NCBI GenBank assembly: GCA_021845905.1
Contig: JAJZVA010000003.1
Location: 137,169-201,168 of the forward strand
Length of the DNA: 64,000 nt
Source of the DNA: Pseudomonadota bacterium
GTDB taxonomy: Bacteria; Pseudomonadota; Alphaproteobacteria; Micavibrionales; UBA2020
Reading direction: 5' to 3'
Positions 52,484 through 60,855 of the stretch are shown in pieces. Within the stretch, counting starts at the first letter, position 1; the number at the start of each line of letters is the position of its first letter. Position numbers and translations under genes: made by a program. Below the pieces are notes generated by a model. It did not search any database, was not told the origin of the DNA, and saw only the letters and a list, made by a program, of their open reading frames with translations.

Positions 52484-53917
52484 ATGACAGCAAAGAAAAA
52501 AGACACATCGAAACCTCAATCCGCCACCGGCGCCGCCACCGGCGCCGCAACCGCCCCCACCGTCGGTCTGGTCAGCCTCGGCTGCCCGAAGGCGCTGGTC
52601 GATTCAGAGCGCATCCTGACGCAGCTCCGCGCCGAGGGCTACAAATTCTCGCCCGATTACGACGGAGCGGACGTCGTCATCGTCAACACCTGCGGCTTTC
52701 TCGACAGCGCGAAAGAAGAATCTCTCAACGCCATCGGCGAAGCGCTCAATGAAAACGGCAAAGTGATTGTGACCGGCTGCATGGGCGCGAAGCCGGAAGA
52801 CATCACCAAAATCCACCCGAAAGTTTTATCGGTCACGGGTCCGCACCAATATGAAGCGGTGGTCGAAGCGGTGCATGCCGCCGTGCCGCCGTCGCAAAAC
52901 AAATTCATCAACCTCATGCCGCAACAAAAAGAGGACGGCATCGGCATAAAACTCACGCCGCGCCACTACGCTTACCTGAAAATTTCCGAGGGCTGCAACA
53001 ACCGCTGCTCCTTTTGCATCATTCCGAGCTTGCGCGGCGATCTCGTCTCGCGCCCCGTCATTCAGGTGCTGGCCGAAGCGGAACGGCTGGTCAAAGGCGG
53101 CGTGAAGGAACTGCTGGTCATCTCGCAGGACACGTCGGCCTACGGCGTCGATACGAAGTACCAGCCCTACCCTTGGAAAAACCGCACGGTGCGCACCAAA
53201 TTCATCGACCTTTGCCGCGAACTCGGAGAGTTGGGCGCATGGGTGCGCCTCCACTACGTTTACCCTTATCCGCACGTCGATGAAGTGTTCGAATTGATGA
53301 ACCAAGGCAAAGTTTTGCCTTACATCGATATTCCGTTCCAGCACGCGTCGCCGTCTGTTCTGAAGGCGATGAAAAGACCCGGCGCGGGCAAGCCCGCGCC
53401 TAAATCGATATTAGGCGCGGAACGCGCCGGCAATCAGGAAAAAACGCTGGAGCGCATCAAGGCGTGGCGCAAAGTCTGCCCCGATCTCACCATCCGCTCG
53501 ACCTTCATCGTCGGTTTCCCCGGCGAGACGGAGGAGGATTTTCAATTCCTGCTCGACTGGATGCAGGAGGCGCAGATCGACCGCGCGGGCTGCTTCAAAT
53601 ATGAAGCGGTCAAAGGCGCGAAAGCCAACGAGATCGCGGGCGCCGTGCCGGAAGAAATAAAAGAAGAACGCTTCCACCGCTTCATGACGTTGCAACAGGA
53701 AATCTCCGCCGCGAAGCTCAAAGAGAAAATCGGCAAAACCCTGCCGGTGATCATCGACGAGATGGGAGCGGAAGGCTACACCGGACGCACGCAAGGCGAC
53801 GCGCCGGAAATCGACGGCTGCGTCTACGTGACCGGCAAAGGCCTGAAGCAGGGCGATATCGTCAACGTGAAAATCACCGGCGCCGACGAATACGACCTCT
53901 TCGGTGAGGTCGCATGA
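52484..53917 (+). CDS. rimO: ribosomal protein S12 methylthiotransferase RimO
   Basis: Adds a methylthio group to Asp88 of S12. 477 residues from MTAKKKDT; an ATG 8 codons earlier (MPDYKTSA) is also possible; neither has a good ribosome site. The N-terminal UPF0004 domain begins [19 protein letters not shown] (first cluster Cys) and has [15 protein letters not shown] and [10 protein letters not shown]. The radical-SAM motif [15 protein letters not shown] lies near residue 170. A TRAM domain ends the protein. Between KAMKRP and NQEKTLERI, normally only one or two residues long, there is a 17-residue insert (53381-53431) encoded by palindromic DNA. Confidence 0.95.
   Translation: MTAKKKDTSKPQSATGAATGAATAPTVGLVSLGCPKALVDSERILTQLRAEGYKFSPDYDGADVVIVNTCGFLDSAKEESLNAIGEALNENGKVIVTGCMGAKPEDITKIHPKVLSVTGPHQYEAVVEAVHAAVPPSQNKFINLMPQQKEDGIGIKLTPRHYAYLKISEGCNNRCSFCIIPSLRGDLVSRPVIQVLAEAERLVKGGVKELLVISQDTSAYGVDTKYQPYPWKNRTVRTKFIDLCRELGELGAWVRLHYVYPYPHVDEVFELMNQGKVLPYIDIPFQHASPSVLKAMKRPGAGKPAPKSILGAERAGNQEKTLERIKAWRKVCPDLTIRSTFIVGFPGETEEDFQFLLDWMQEAQIDRAGCFKYEAVKGAKANEIAGAVPEEIKEERFHRFMTLQQEISAAKLKEKIGKTLPVIIDEMGAEGYTGRTQGDAPEIDGCVYVTGKGLKQGDIVNVKITGADEYDLFGEVA
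53381..53431 (+). repeat. in-frame palindromic element inside rimO
   Basis: 51 bases inserted at a loop of the radical-SAM domain, coding [17 protein letters not shown]. The DNA contains nested palindromes: GGCGCGGGC/GCCCGCGCC (53381-53400), CCGCGCCTAA with TTAGGCGCGG around ATCGATA (53394-53420), and GGCGCG-GAA-CGCGCC (53414-53428). The length is a multiple of three and keeps an open frame. It resembles the Rickettsial palindromic elements that insert in-frame into protein genes, though the sequence is different. No second copy noticed in this window. Confidence 0.75.
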
Positions 53918-54060
53918 CTCTTCCCGCTTTCGGGGAGAACATCAAAACCATCACAACCGCTTGCCGCACTCCGCCACGCCGCATTTTTTGCGGCGTCCGC
54001 CATGCTTTTACGCGCAACACGCGCGCGGATGCCGGAACAAGTCCGGCATGGCAACGATCG

Positions 54061-55890
54061 TTACCCCGCCGCTTTTTCTTCCGCCATTTGCAGACCGGCC
54101 AGGTGCGTATAAAGACTGTTCTTGCCGTAGAGCGTGTCGTGCGTGCCTTCGGCGATCTTGCGGCCTTCGTCGAGGACGATGATCTTGTCGGCATTTTGCA
54201 CCGTCGAGAAGTGGTGGGCGATGGCGATGGTGGTGCGGCCCTTCATCAGGTTTTTCAAGGCCAGCATCACCGCCTGCTCATTTCCACTATCGAGCGCGGA
54301 GGTCGCCTCGTCAAGGAGCAGCACGCGCGGATCTTTCAAGAGCGCGCGGGCAATCGCGATTCTTTGTTTCTGCCCGCCGGACAAAAGGCTGCCGCGCTCG
54401 CCGACCAGCGTTTCGTAACCGTCCGGCAGGGCGGAAATAAACGCGTGCGCCTGCGCGAGTTCCGCCGCGGCACGGATCTCGTCGTCGGTCGCATCGGGGT
54501 TGCCGAGGCGGATGTTGTCGGCGATCGTGCCGGAGAAAATCGCCGGATCCTGCGACACCACGCCCATGTAGCGCCGGATGTCGGACGGCTTGCAATCGGC
54601 GATGTTGAAGCCGTCAATGGTGATTCTGCCCTCCCTGGGGTCATAGAAGCGCTGCAACAGCTGGAAGATGGACGATTTGCCCGCGCCGCTCGGCCCCACC
54701 AGCGCGACGACTTCGCCCGCCTTGATGTCGAACGAGACGTCGTTCAGCGCCACATGGTCGGGACGCGAAGGATAGACATGCGTCACATGCCCGAAGCTGA
54801 TCGCGCCCTCGACGTGGCGCGGCGCGGGCTTGGAGGCGAAGCTGCCTTTCAGCGCCGGTTTGCGGCGGAGCAGGCCGACGATGCGGTCTGCCGCGCCCAT
54901 CGCCTGACTGAAAGCGCTCGCCGCCTCGCTCATCGCGCCGACGGCGCCCGCCACGGTCACGGCGTAAAAGAGGAACGCCGACAAATCGCCCGCCGAGATC
55001 GTGCCGGAGAGCACGCGGTGGCCGCCCATCCACAAAAGGATGCCGATGGCGCTGAACACGATGAAGATCACGAAAGCCGTCAGCACCGCGCGCACCTTTA
55101 TATATTGCAACGCGGAGAAGAAGATGCTGTCGGACATGCCGTCGAACGTTTCGGCGGCCTTCGCCTCGTAGCTGAAGGTCTGGATCGTCTGGATGCCCTG
55201 AATGGTCTCGTGCGCGTAGGAGCCGATGTCGCCGATGCGGGTTTGCGTGTCCTTGGAGCGCGTGCGCACCTTGCGTCCGAGCAGGATGATCGGCGCGACG
55301 ACCACCGGCACCGCCAGCAAAACCGTGCCCGTCATCAGCGGGCTGACCACCAGCATCATGATGATGCCGCCGATAATCGTGAGAATATGGCGCGTGCCCA
55401 TCGGCAGGTTCGTCGTCGCCACCATCTTCAAAACCGTCGTGTCGGTGTTGATGCGCGAAACCTGCTCGCCCGTCTTGTGCGTCTCGAAATAGGCCGGGTC
55501 AAGCTGCAGGATGTGCGCGTAAATGCGTTTTCTGAGATCGGCGACCAGTTTTTCCGCCGTCCAGTACACGAGAGAAAACCGCGCGTAGCTCGTCGCGGCC
55601 ATGAGAATGATAATGCCGAGCATCACCCCCAGCGCCATGTTCAGCGTATGCCCCGTATGGTCGGAGAAGCCCTTGTCGACCAGAACCTTCAGCCCCCAGC
55701 CGAACACCAGCACCGTCGCCGCCGACACCAGAATGGCAAAAAGCGCCCCGATCATCTGCCAGCGGTAGTTTTTCAGGTCAGGGAAAAGCACTTTGAGGTA
55801 TTCGGCCATTTTGGCCATGCGGTTGACTCTCTGGCGGCCGGATTTCTGGCTGTCGGATTTTTCATATTTTACAGATTCCGTAGATGGCAT
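54061..55890 (-). CDS. ABC exporter, MsbA/lipid-type half transporter
   Basis: 609 residues from MPSTESVKY. Six membrane helices (about residues 45-340, first IGALFAILVSAATVLVFGWG) are fused to an ATPase domain: Walker A LVGPSGAGKSSIFQLLQ near residue 400, Q-loop VVSQDPAIFSGTI, signature LLSGGQKQRIAIARAL, Walker B VLLLDEATSALDS, His switch IAHHFST. Homodimer expected. In alphaproteobacteria this gene typically sits, as here, head-to-head with rpmE. Lipid or drug export is likely; the substrate is not readable. Confidence 0.93.
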   Translation of the reverse strand: MPSTESVKYEKSDSQKSGRQRVNRMAKMAEYLKVLFPDLKNYRWQMIGALFAILVSAATVLVFGWGLKVLVDKGFSDHTGHTLNMALGVMLGIIILMAATSYARFSLVYWTAEKLVADLRKRIYAHILQLDPAYFETHKTGEQVSRINTDTTVLKMVATTNLPMGTRHILTIIGGIIMMLVVSPLMTGTVLLAVPVVVAPIILLGRKVRTRSKDTQTRIGDIGSYAHETIQGIQTIQTFSYEAKAAETFDGMSDSIFFSALQYIKVRAVLTAFVIFIVFSAIGILLWMGGHRVLSGTISAGDLSAFLFYAVTVAGAVGAMSEAASAFSQAMGAADRIVGLLRRKPALKGSFASKPAPRHVEGAISFGHVTHVYPSRPDHVALNDVSFDIKAGEVVALVGPSGAGKSSIFQLLQRFYDPREGRITIDGFNIADCKPSDIRRYMGVVSQDPAIFSGTIADNIRLGNPDATDDEIRAAAELAQAHAFISALPDGYETLVGERGSLLSGGQKQRIAIARALLKDPRVLLLDEATSALDSGNEQAVMLALKNLMKGRTTIAIAHHFSTVQNADKIIVLDEGRKIAEGTHDTLYGKNSLYTHLAGLQMAEEKAAG

Positions 55891-56093
55891 TACAATGATT
55901 TCCTTGTTCGGCTCAGTTGGCGGCACAGATCCTCCGCGCTTTTGCTTGGCTGGCGAGACAGAATTGTCCTAATTTCCCCGTCTGTCAACATTTTGACTTG
56001 CATATTACGCGAAATAAAGGTAGAAACAGCCATAATCACAAGCCGCGCGGGCGCGATGTCCGCGTGGTTGTTTTGCAAGGAGTTTTAAAGGCC

Positions 56094-56354
56094 ATGAAAG
56101 CCAACATTCACCCCGACTATCACGAAATCAAGGTCGTCATGACCGACGGCACCGCATACACGACTCACAGTTGCTGGGGCAAGCCGGGCGATGAAATGCG
56201 CCTCGATATTGACCCGCTGAACCACCCGGCCTGGACGGGCGGCGCGGCGAAAGTGCTGGAAAAGGGCCGTCTTGCCAAATTCGGCAACAAATACGCCGGT
56301 CTCGGCGTCGCCAGCTCCGACAAGCTCGATATCGTCAAGAAGGCCAGTGACTGA
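56094..56354 (+). CDS. rpmE: 50S ribosomal protein L31
   Basis: 86 residues with the L31 pattern [28 protein letters not shown] and [12 protein letters not shown]. It lacks the CxxC zinc ligands of the zinc-binding form, so it is the C-minus form commonly found in alphaproteobacteria; a lone Cys remains in HSCWG. AAGGAG upstream. Divergent from the ABC exporter, across 203 bases. Confidence 0.95.
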   Translation: MKANIHPDYHEIKVVMTDGTAYTTHSCWGKPGDEMRLDIDPLNHPAWTGGAAKVLEKGRLAKFGNKYAGLGVASSDKLDIVKKASD

Positions 56355-56373
56355 ATTCAGAAAGGTCAAAAAG

Positions 56374-56901
56374 ATGTCTTTGAAAAATACCTGGAAAAAA
56401 GCCGCGCAAAAAGCGCAAGCCGCTCTTGACGCCGTCGGCGACGTCGTCGGGCAAACCGCCAGCGTCACCGTTGACGCCGCCGGCAAAACCATCAAAAAGA
56501 CATCGCAACTCGTCGATCAGGGCATGGATAAAGCCGTCGAGCTCGTCGAACATGAAAAAACGCCGAAATATGTCGGCAAAATCGTCGAAAAAGTGACTGA
56601 AAACAAAAGCACCGGCGCACTGATCGCCGAAGGCGCGATCGGCGTCGCGGCAGGCGTGGTTCTCGGCGGCGCGGTCGTTCCCGTGGTCGCGGGCGCCGTG
56701 GTCGAAGGCATTGTCACCAAGCACCTCATCGACAAATACAGATCCAGAAAAGCCGCCAAGATCGCGGCCGCTGAAGAAGCGGCCAAGAACGACAACGCGC
56801 CCGTTGCGGAAGCCAAAGTCACCGCGAACAAGCCCGCGGCAAAATCGCAAAAACGCTCCACACCGAAAAAGAAAAGCTCTCCCAAGGGTCCAGGCGCCTG
56901 A
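56374..56901 (+). CDS. unknown protein with H1-like Lys/Ala tail and hydrophobic centre
   Basis: 175 residues. N-terminal helices with Lys/Ala/Thr (WKKAAQKAQAALDAVGDVVG). A hydrophobic, Gly/Val-rich stretch of about 35 residues around 88-120 (AIGVAAGVVLGGAVVPVVAG) could be one or two membrane helices. The basic tail is rich in Lys, Ala and Pro (KSQKRSTPKKKSSPKGPGA). The tail resembles histone H1-like or AlgP-like regions. The ATG is preceded by AAAGG; it lies 19 bases after rpmE. Function unknown. Confidence 0.6.
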   Translation: MSLKNTWKKAAQKAQAALDAVGDVVGQTASVTVDAAGKTIKKTSQLVDQGMDKAVELVEHEKTPKYVGKIVEKVTENKSTGALIAEGAIGVAAGVVLGGAVVPVVAGAVVEGIVTKHLIDKYRSRKAAKIAAAEEAAKNDNAPVAEAKVTANKPAAKSQKRSTPKKKSSPKGPGA

Positions 56902-57234
56902 TCTGCTGGAAATCCGCCGGCGCGCGTTTCCCTGGCTTGCCATGTTTTTTGCATGCCGAGACGATATGAGTTGTCGCCTTTAAAAAAATTCCATCTTCCG
57001 CCATACCTTCTTCCATAAATAGAATCTCAACGGCATATGCAGCTGGCGATGACTCAATACATATTGCGCGCCACCTCCGCACATAGTTCACCAATTACGT
57101 AAATCATATCTCTTTCTATGATTTATCTGTAAATATTCATTTGACCTAACCCAATGGCTGTGCAATATGTAATTCAAGCAAGGAATCATCTTGTGGGAAA
57201 CGACATATTTTAATTTAAAGAGGAGAAAAGAACC
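56902..57234 (+). promoter_or_regulatory. 333-base intergenic region with a likely promoter
   Basis: No supported gene. AT-rich compared with its surroundings. TTGACC (57141-57146), 17 bases, AATATG (57164-57169) could be a promoter for the H1-like gene that follows; a strong AGAGGAG site lies 9 bases before its ATG. The left part (56902-57120) shows no RNA gene, tRNA or clear terminator. Confidence 0.45.
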
Positions 57235-57687
57235 ATGAAGGCAAAAATCCTGAAAGCGATGTGGGACGCCGCGCAAGACACCGAACTGGTCAAAGGCGCC
57301 AAAGAAAAGGTCAGCACACTCGTGAACAACGTCAAGGCCGTCACGGAGACGTTTATCAGAGACATTGAATCTCAGAACGAAGAAACACTGAAAGGCCTTT
57401 TCAAAGACATCGAATCTCAAGGCGAACAAACACTGAAAGACCTTTTCGGCGATCTCTCCGGCGCGAAACAAAGCGCTCCTGAAACGCCGCAAAAGCCTGC
57501 AACAGCACAGAAAAGCGCGGTCAAGACCTTCAAAACGAAGCCTGCGCAAACCGAAGTAACGGCGCCTGCCGTGGAAACTCCCGCGAAAAAGACGCCTGCC
57601 GCGAAGAAAACCGCTCCGGCGAAAAAGGCCGTCGCGAAAAAAACAACGGCGAAGAAACCGGCTGCAAAAAACACGCCGAAGAAGTAA
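57235..57687 (+). CDS. H1-like Lys/Ala/Pro-tailed protein
   Basis: 150 residues. The N-terminal 80 residues are helical and include a near-exact internal duplication: FIRDIESQNEETLKGLF then FKDIESQGEQTLKDLFGDL. The C-terminal 70 residues consist of KKTAPAKKAVAKKTTAKKPA-type repeats, as in histone H1-like proteins (HctB, AlgP) and some phasins; DNA or RNA binding through the tail is possible. The helical repeat suggests oligomerisation. It has a strong ribosome site, and a good terminator follows. Not assigned to a family. Confidence 0.65.
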   Translation: MKAKILKAMWDAAQDTELVKGAKEKVSTLVNNVKAVTETFIRDIESQNEETLKGLFKDIESQGEQTLKDLFGDLSGAKQSAPETPQKPATAQKSAVKTFKTKPAQTEVTAPAVETPAKKTPAAKKTAPAKKAVAKKTTAKKPAAKNTPKK

Positions 57688-57739
57688 AAAAACGCGACCG
57701 ATTCGCATCGCAAAGACATAAAAAATCTTTGTATTTCAA

Positions 57740-57771
57740 GGGGCAGAAGCAATTCTGCCCCTTGTTTTCTT
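57740..57771 (+). terminator. rho-independent terminator
   Basis: GGGGCAGAA (57740-57748), loop GCAA, TTCTGCCCC (57753-57761), then TTGTTTTCTT. A perfect 9-bp stem with a T-rich tail. Ends transcription of the H1-like gene just before the hsp20 promoter. Confidence 0.92.
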
Positions 57772-57798
57772 GACACGAAAAAAACGCAATTATAAAAT
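57770..57798 (+). promoter_or_regulatory. hsp20 promoter
   Basis: TTGACA (57770-57775), 17-base spacer, TAAAAT (57793-57798): a near-consensus vegetative promoter. The transcript would begin around 57805, so the RNA thermometer leader is about 145 bases. The -35 box overlaps the end of the upstream terminator tail. Confidence 0.8.
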
Positions 57799-57815
57799 GA
57801 AAATATGGATCGGTT

Positions 57816-57948
57816 GACGTGCCCGGAGGTCGGGGCGTCAAGGTTCCGGTCCCGCGTCCGGCTCTTTTCGAGCGGACCGTATAACCTGAAACCGATATTG
57901 CTGCATGTCGATAAGGCAGTATCGGTGATATTGCTCAAGGAGGATATC
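57816..57948 (+). promoter_or_regulatory. ROSE-type RNA thermometer in the hsp20 leader
   Basis: Four successive hairpins: GACG...CGTC (57816-57839); AGGTT/AACCT enclosing CGGTCC/GGACCG and GCTC/GAGC (57841-57887); CCGATA/TATCGG (57892-57925); and GATAT/ATATC (57927-57948) directly before the ATG. In the last, TTGCT (57931-57935) faces the ribosome site AGGAGG with one G unpaired. This is the ROSE hallmark: the UUGCU element masks AGGA at low temperature and melts on heating. Known from rhizobial small heat-shock genes. Confidence 0.88.
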
Positions 57949-58434
57949 ATGACCAACACGTTCGACTTTTCACCCCTTTTCCGTTCCACCGTCGGCTTTG
58001 ACAGGCTCTCGCGCCTGCTCGAGGCGGGCACGCTTGGCGAGCAGGGCGCGGCCTACCCGCCCTACAACATCATCAAGCTGGACGAAGACAACTACGGCAT
58101 CACCATGGCTGTCGCCGGCTTCACAGAAGACGACCTTGAAATCACCGCGCGTGAAAACCAGCTGATCGTCTCCGGCAAGACCGCGGGCGCGGGCGTTCCC
58201 GAAGGCGCGGTTTATCTCCATCGCGGCATCGCGGAGCGCGCGTTCGAACGCCGTTTTCAGCTCGCCGACCATATCCGCGTCACGGGCGCGGCGATGGAGA
58301 ACGGCTTGCTCACCATCTCTCTGGTGCGCGAAATACCCGAGCAGATGAAGCCGCGCAAGATCGAGATCTCGTCCGGCGAAAAAGGCAAGGATAAGGCGAA
58401 GCTGAAGACCATCACCGGCCAGCGTAGCGCCTGA
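57949..58434 (+). CDS. small heat-shock protein Hsp20 (IbpA type)
   Basis: ATP-independent holdase that binds unfolding proteins. 161 residues. The alpha-crystallin domain occupies about residues 40-135: PPYNIIKLDEDNYGITMAVAGF, then ITARENQLIVSGK, and the L-hinge FERRFQLADHIRVTGA with AAMENGLLTISLVREIPEQM. Typical N-terminal FSPLFRSTVGFDRLSRLLE. Controlled by the ROSE leader and a vegetative promoter, so induction is translational. A terminator follows. Confidence 0.96.
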   Translation: MTNTFDFSPLFRSTVGFDRLSRLLEAGTLGEQGAAYPPYNIIKLDEDNYGITMAVAGFTEDDLEITARENQLIVSGKTAGAGVPEGAVYLHRGIAERAFERRFQLADHIRVTGAAMENGLLTISLVREIPEQMKPRKIEISSGEKGKDKAKLKTITGQRSA

Positions 58435-58463
58435 TCTTTAGAAACAACCTGACATGACGGAAA

Positions 58464-58495
58464 GGCCGCTCCTTTGAAAAAGGGGCGGCCTTTTC
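58464..58495 (+). terminator. terminator of hsp20
   Basis: GGCCGCTCCTTT (58464-58475) pairs with AAAGGGGCGGCC (58479-58490) around a GAA loop, with one mismatch, followed by TTTTCTC. Ends the hsp20 transcript 30 bases after its stop. Confidence 0.85.
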
Positions 58496-58513
58496 TCCTG
58501 ATGACCTGCCTTA

Positions 58514-59095
58514 TCAGGGCGAAGGCGGCTTGCGAGAAGGCGGCGGCTGACGGAAAGCTTCCTGCCATAAAAGCATGACCACCGCGCGGTGATTGTTGAG
58601 TTGCGCGTAATATTCAGGCACATGCTTCCATTTGTCTTTCGCGTTGATGTCCGCCCCTTTGTCGATCAGCCGTTGCGCCAGCGCCGCATCGCCGCGCTTG
58701 GCCGCGTAGTGGAGCGCCGTAAGACCCGAATTGTCCGCAACCCTGACATCCGCGCCGTAATCCAGCAGCGCATTTGCGATCGCTGAAAAATGCCGTTGCG
58801 CCGCGATCAGCAACGGCGTGGTGCCGCTAAAATCGTTGAATCCGCCGTTCACCCCTTTCACACGCGCGTTGACGTCCGCGCCGTGATCCAGCAGCACCCG
58901 CACGGTTTCAAGGTTATTGGACAAGACGGCGTAATAAAGCGCGGTGCGCCCGCCGTTGTAATCGTGGATGTCGGCGCCGGAAGCGATCAGCTTTTCCACT
59001 TCGTCCGGCTTGCCGCGGGCGCAGGCATCGAGAAAATCCTCGCGCAGTTTGCTGCGTTCTTTTTGCTGTTTTTTGTTTCTGCGGGGGAAAAACAT
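58514..59095 (-). CDS. ankyrin-repeat protein
   Basis: 193 residues. After a basic N-terminus (RRNKKQQKERSKLRED), four ankyrin units follow: FLDACARGKPDEVEKLIASGADIHD, GGRTALYYAVLSNNLETVRVLLDHGADVN, GTTPLLIAAQRHFSAIANALLDYGADVR, and GLTALHYAAKRGDAALAQRLIDKGADIN, plus a partial unit. There is no signal peptide; probably a cytoplasmic protein-protein binding module. A Pro/Ser-rich tail. It converges on hsp20. Confidence 0.9.
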   Translation of the reverse strand: MFFPRRNKKQQKERSKLREDFLDACARGKPDEVEKLIASGADIHDYNGGRTALYYAVLSNNLETVRVLLDHGADVNARVKGVNGGFNDFSGTTPLLIAAQRHFSAIANALLDYGADVRVADNSGLTALHYAAKRGDAALAQRLIDKGADINAKDKWKHVPEYYAQLNNHRAVVMLLWQEAFRQPPPSRKPPSP

Positions 59096-59267
59096 GTCCG
59101 TCTCCTCAAGCTGGCGCGATTACGGCCGGTGCAAGCCGGGTATTTTTCATTATTATGGCAAAAAATAAGCGCCAAAAAATGATTTTAATGCCTGCGACTC
59201 CGTATAGAATTGTCACCCAGTATACAAAAGCGACAGACACAAGAACAGCTCTCATGGAGCCTTAGAA

Positions 59268-59960
59268 ATGGAACTTTACAGTTATTACCGCTCGTCCGCC
59301 TCCTACCGCGTGCGCATCGCGCTCAACGTCAAAGGACTTGCTTACGACTGCCACGGCGTCCATCTGGTCAAAAACGGCGGCGAACAGCATACGCCCGAAT
59401 ACAAGGCGCTCAATCCGCAGGCGCAGGTGCCGACGCTGGTCGACGGGAATTTCACCCTCACGCAATCCATGGCCATTCTCGAATATCTCGAGGAGAAATA
59501 TCCCAAGCCGCACATTCTGCCGAAGGATGTCGAACAACGGGCCTATGTGCGTCAGCTGGCGCAAATCTCCGTCGCCGATATCCATCCTCTCAATAACCTA
59601 AAAGTGCTCACGCATCTTTCCGGCGAGTTCGGCATCACGCAGGATCAAAAGCTGGACTGGTACCACAAATGGGTGCGTCTCGGTTTCGACGCCACCGAAA
59701 AACTGCTGGAGAAAAGCCCCTTCCGCACCGGCGTTTACTGTTGCGGCGACGCGCCAACGGTAGCCGACATGTGCCTCATCCCGCAGGTCTACAACGCAAG
59801 GCGCTATGACATGGAGATGAGCGCATGGCCGCTGATCTCCGCCATCGAGCAATCCTGCCTCAAGCTGGAAGCGTTCCGTCTCGCGTCGCCCGAGCGGCAG
59901 CCCGACACGCCGGAGGATCATCGCGCACCCTTCATGAAAGGACAGGCCTCCAATGGATAA
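59268..59960 (+). CDS. maiA: maleylacetoacetate isomerase (GST zeta)
   Basis: Isomerises maleylacetoacetate to fumarylacetoacetate in tyrosine degradation, using glutathione. 230 residues. The zeta-class signature YRSSASYRVRIALNVKG (SSCxxR-like, with Ala instead of Cys) begins at residue 7. NPQAQVPTLVDG lies near residue 49, and TQSMAILEYLEEKYP follows. The C-terminal helical domain has YCCGDAPTVADMCLIPQV. It overlaps phhA by 8 bases. Confidence 0.93.
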   Translation: MELYSYYRSSASYRVRIALNVKGLAYDCHGVHLVKNGGEQHTPEYKALNPQAQVPTLVDGNFTLTQSMAILEYLEEKYPKPHILPKDVEQRAYVRQLAQISVADIHPLNNLKVLTHLSGEFGITQDQKLDWYHKWVRLGFDATEKLLEKSPFRTGVYCCGDAPTVADMCLIPQVYNARRYDMEMSAWPLISAIEQSCLKLEAFRLASPERQPDTPEDHRAPFMKGQASNG

Positions 59961-60855
59961 AGGCATCGGCTCCGCGGAACATTACACGACCGGAGAAGGC
60001 TGGACGCCCGGCGACCTCGATTTCTTCACCGTGCCGCAAAAGCGCTTTACGGAAGAAGAACACGACATCTGGCGCGCGCTTTACAGGCGCCAGCTCGACA
60101 TTCTCCCGAAACGCGCCATCAGCCTGTTCATGGACAGCCTCTCGACGCTTGGCATCTCCCAGGAAAAAGTGCCCGATTTCGCGGATGTCAACGAAATCCT
60201 CATGAAGCGCAGCGGCTGGCAGGTCGTGCCCGTGCCGGGGCTGATCCCCGACGAGCCGTTTTTCGAGATGCTCGCCAACCGCCGCTTTCCCTCCGGCAAC
60301 TTCATCCGCACCAAGGCGCAGATGGATTACATTCAGGAACCGGACGTCTTTCACGATCTGTTCGGCCATGTGCCGATCCTCGCCGATCCGGTCTTCGGCG
60401 ATTACATGGAAGCCTACGGCAAGGGCGGCCTCAAAGCCGCCAGGCTCGGCACCATAGACCAACTGGCGCGGCTTTACTGGTACACCGTCGAGTTCGGCCT
60501 CATCAAGGAGCCGCAGGGATTGCGCATCTACGGCGCTGGCATCCTGTCCTCGCCGACGGAATCCATCTTCTGCCTCGAGGACCCGTCGCCGCACCGCATC
60601 GGCTTCGACCTCAGGCGCGTACTCCGCACGCACTATCATATCGACGATTTTCAGGACAATTATTTCGTGATCGACAGCTTCCAGTCGCTGTTCGACGCAA
60701 CGCTGGCCGACTTCACGCCCATTTATGAAGAGCTGGCCGAGGCGCCCGTCATCCTGCCGGGAGAACTGCACGCGGGCGACGCCGTCCTGCATCGCGGCAC
60801 GGGGACCTATGCCGCGAAAGCCGCGGCGCGGCGCGCGGCGAGGACGAAAAAATGA
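59953..60855 (+). CDS. phhA: phenylalanine 4-monooxygenase
   Basis: Non-haem iron enzyme that hydroxylates phenylalanine to tyrosine with a pterin cofactor. 300 residues. The iron ligands are visible: DVFHDLFGHVPI supplies two His near residues 135-140, and WYTVEFGLIKE the Glu near residue 178. IRTKAQMDYIQEPD precedes. A stop-start overlap with the response regulator (4 bases) and with maiA (8 bases) links the Phe/Tyr catabolic genes to a two-component system. Confidence 0.96.
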   Translation: MDKGIGSAEHYTTGEGWTPGDLDFFTVPQKRFTEEEHDIWRALYRRQLDILPKRAISLFMDSLSTLGISQEKVPDFADVNEILMKRSGWQVVPVPGLIPDEPFFEMLANRRFPSGNFIRTKAQMDYIQEPDVFHDLFGHVPILADPVFGDYMEAYGKGGLKAARLGTIDQLARLYWYTVEFGLIKEPQGLRIYGAGILSSPTESIFCLEDPSPHRIGFDLRRVLRTHYHIDDFQDNYFVIDSFQSLFDATLADFTPIYEELAEAPVILPGELHAGDAVLHRGTGTYAAKAAARRAARTKK

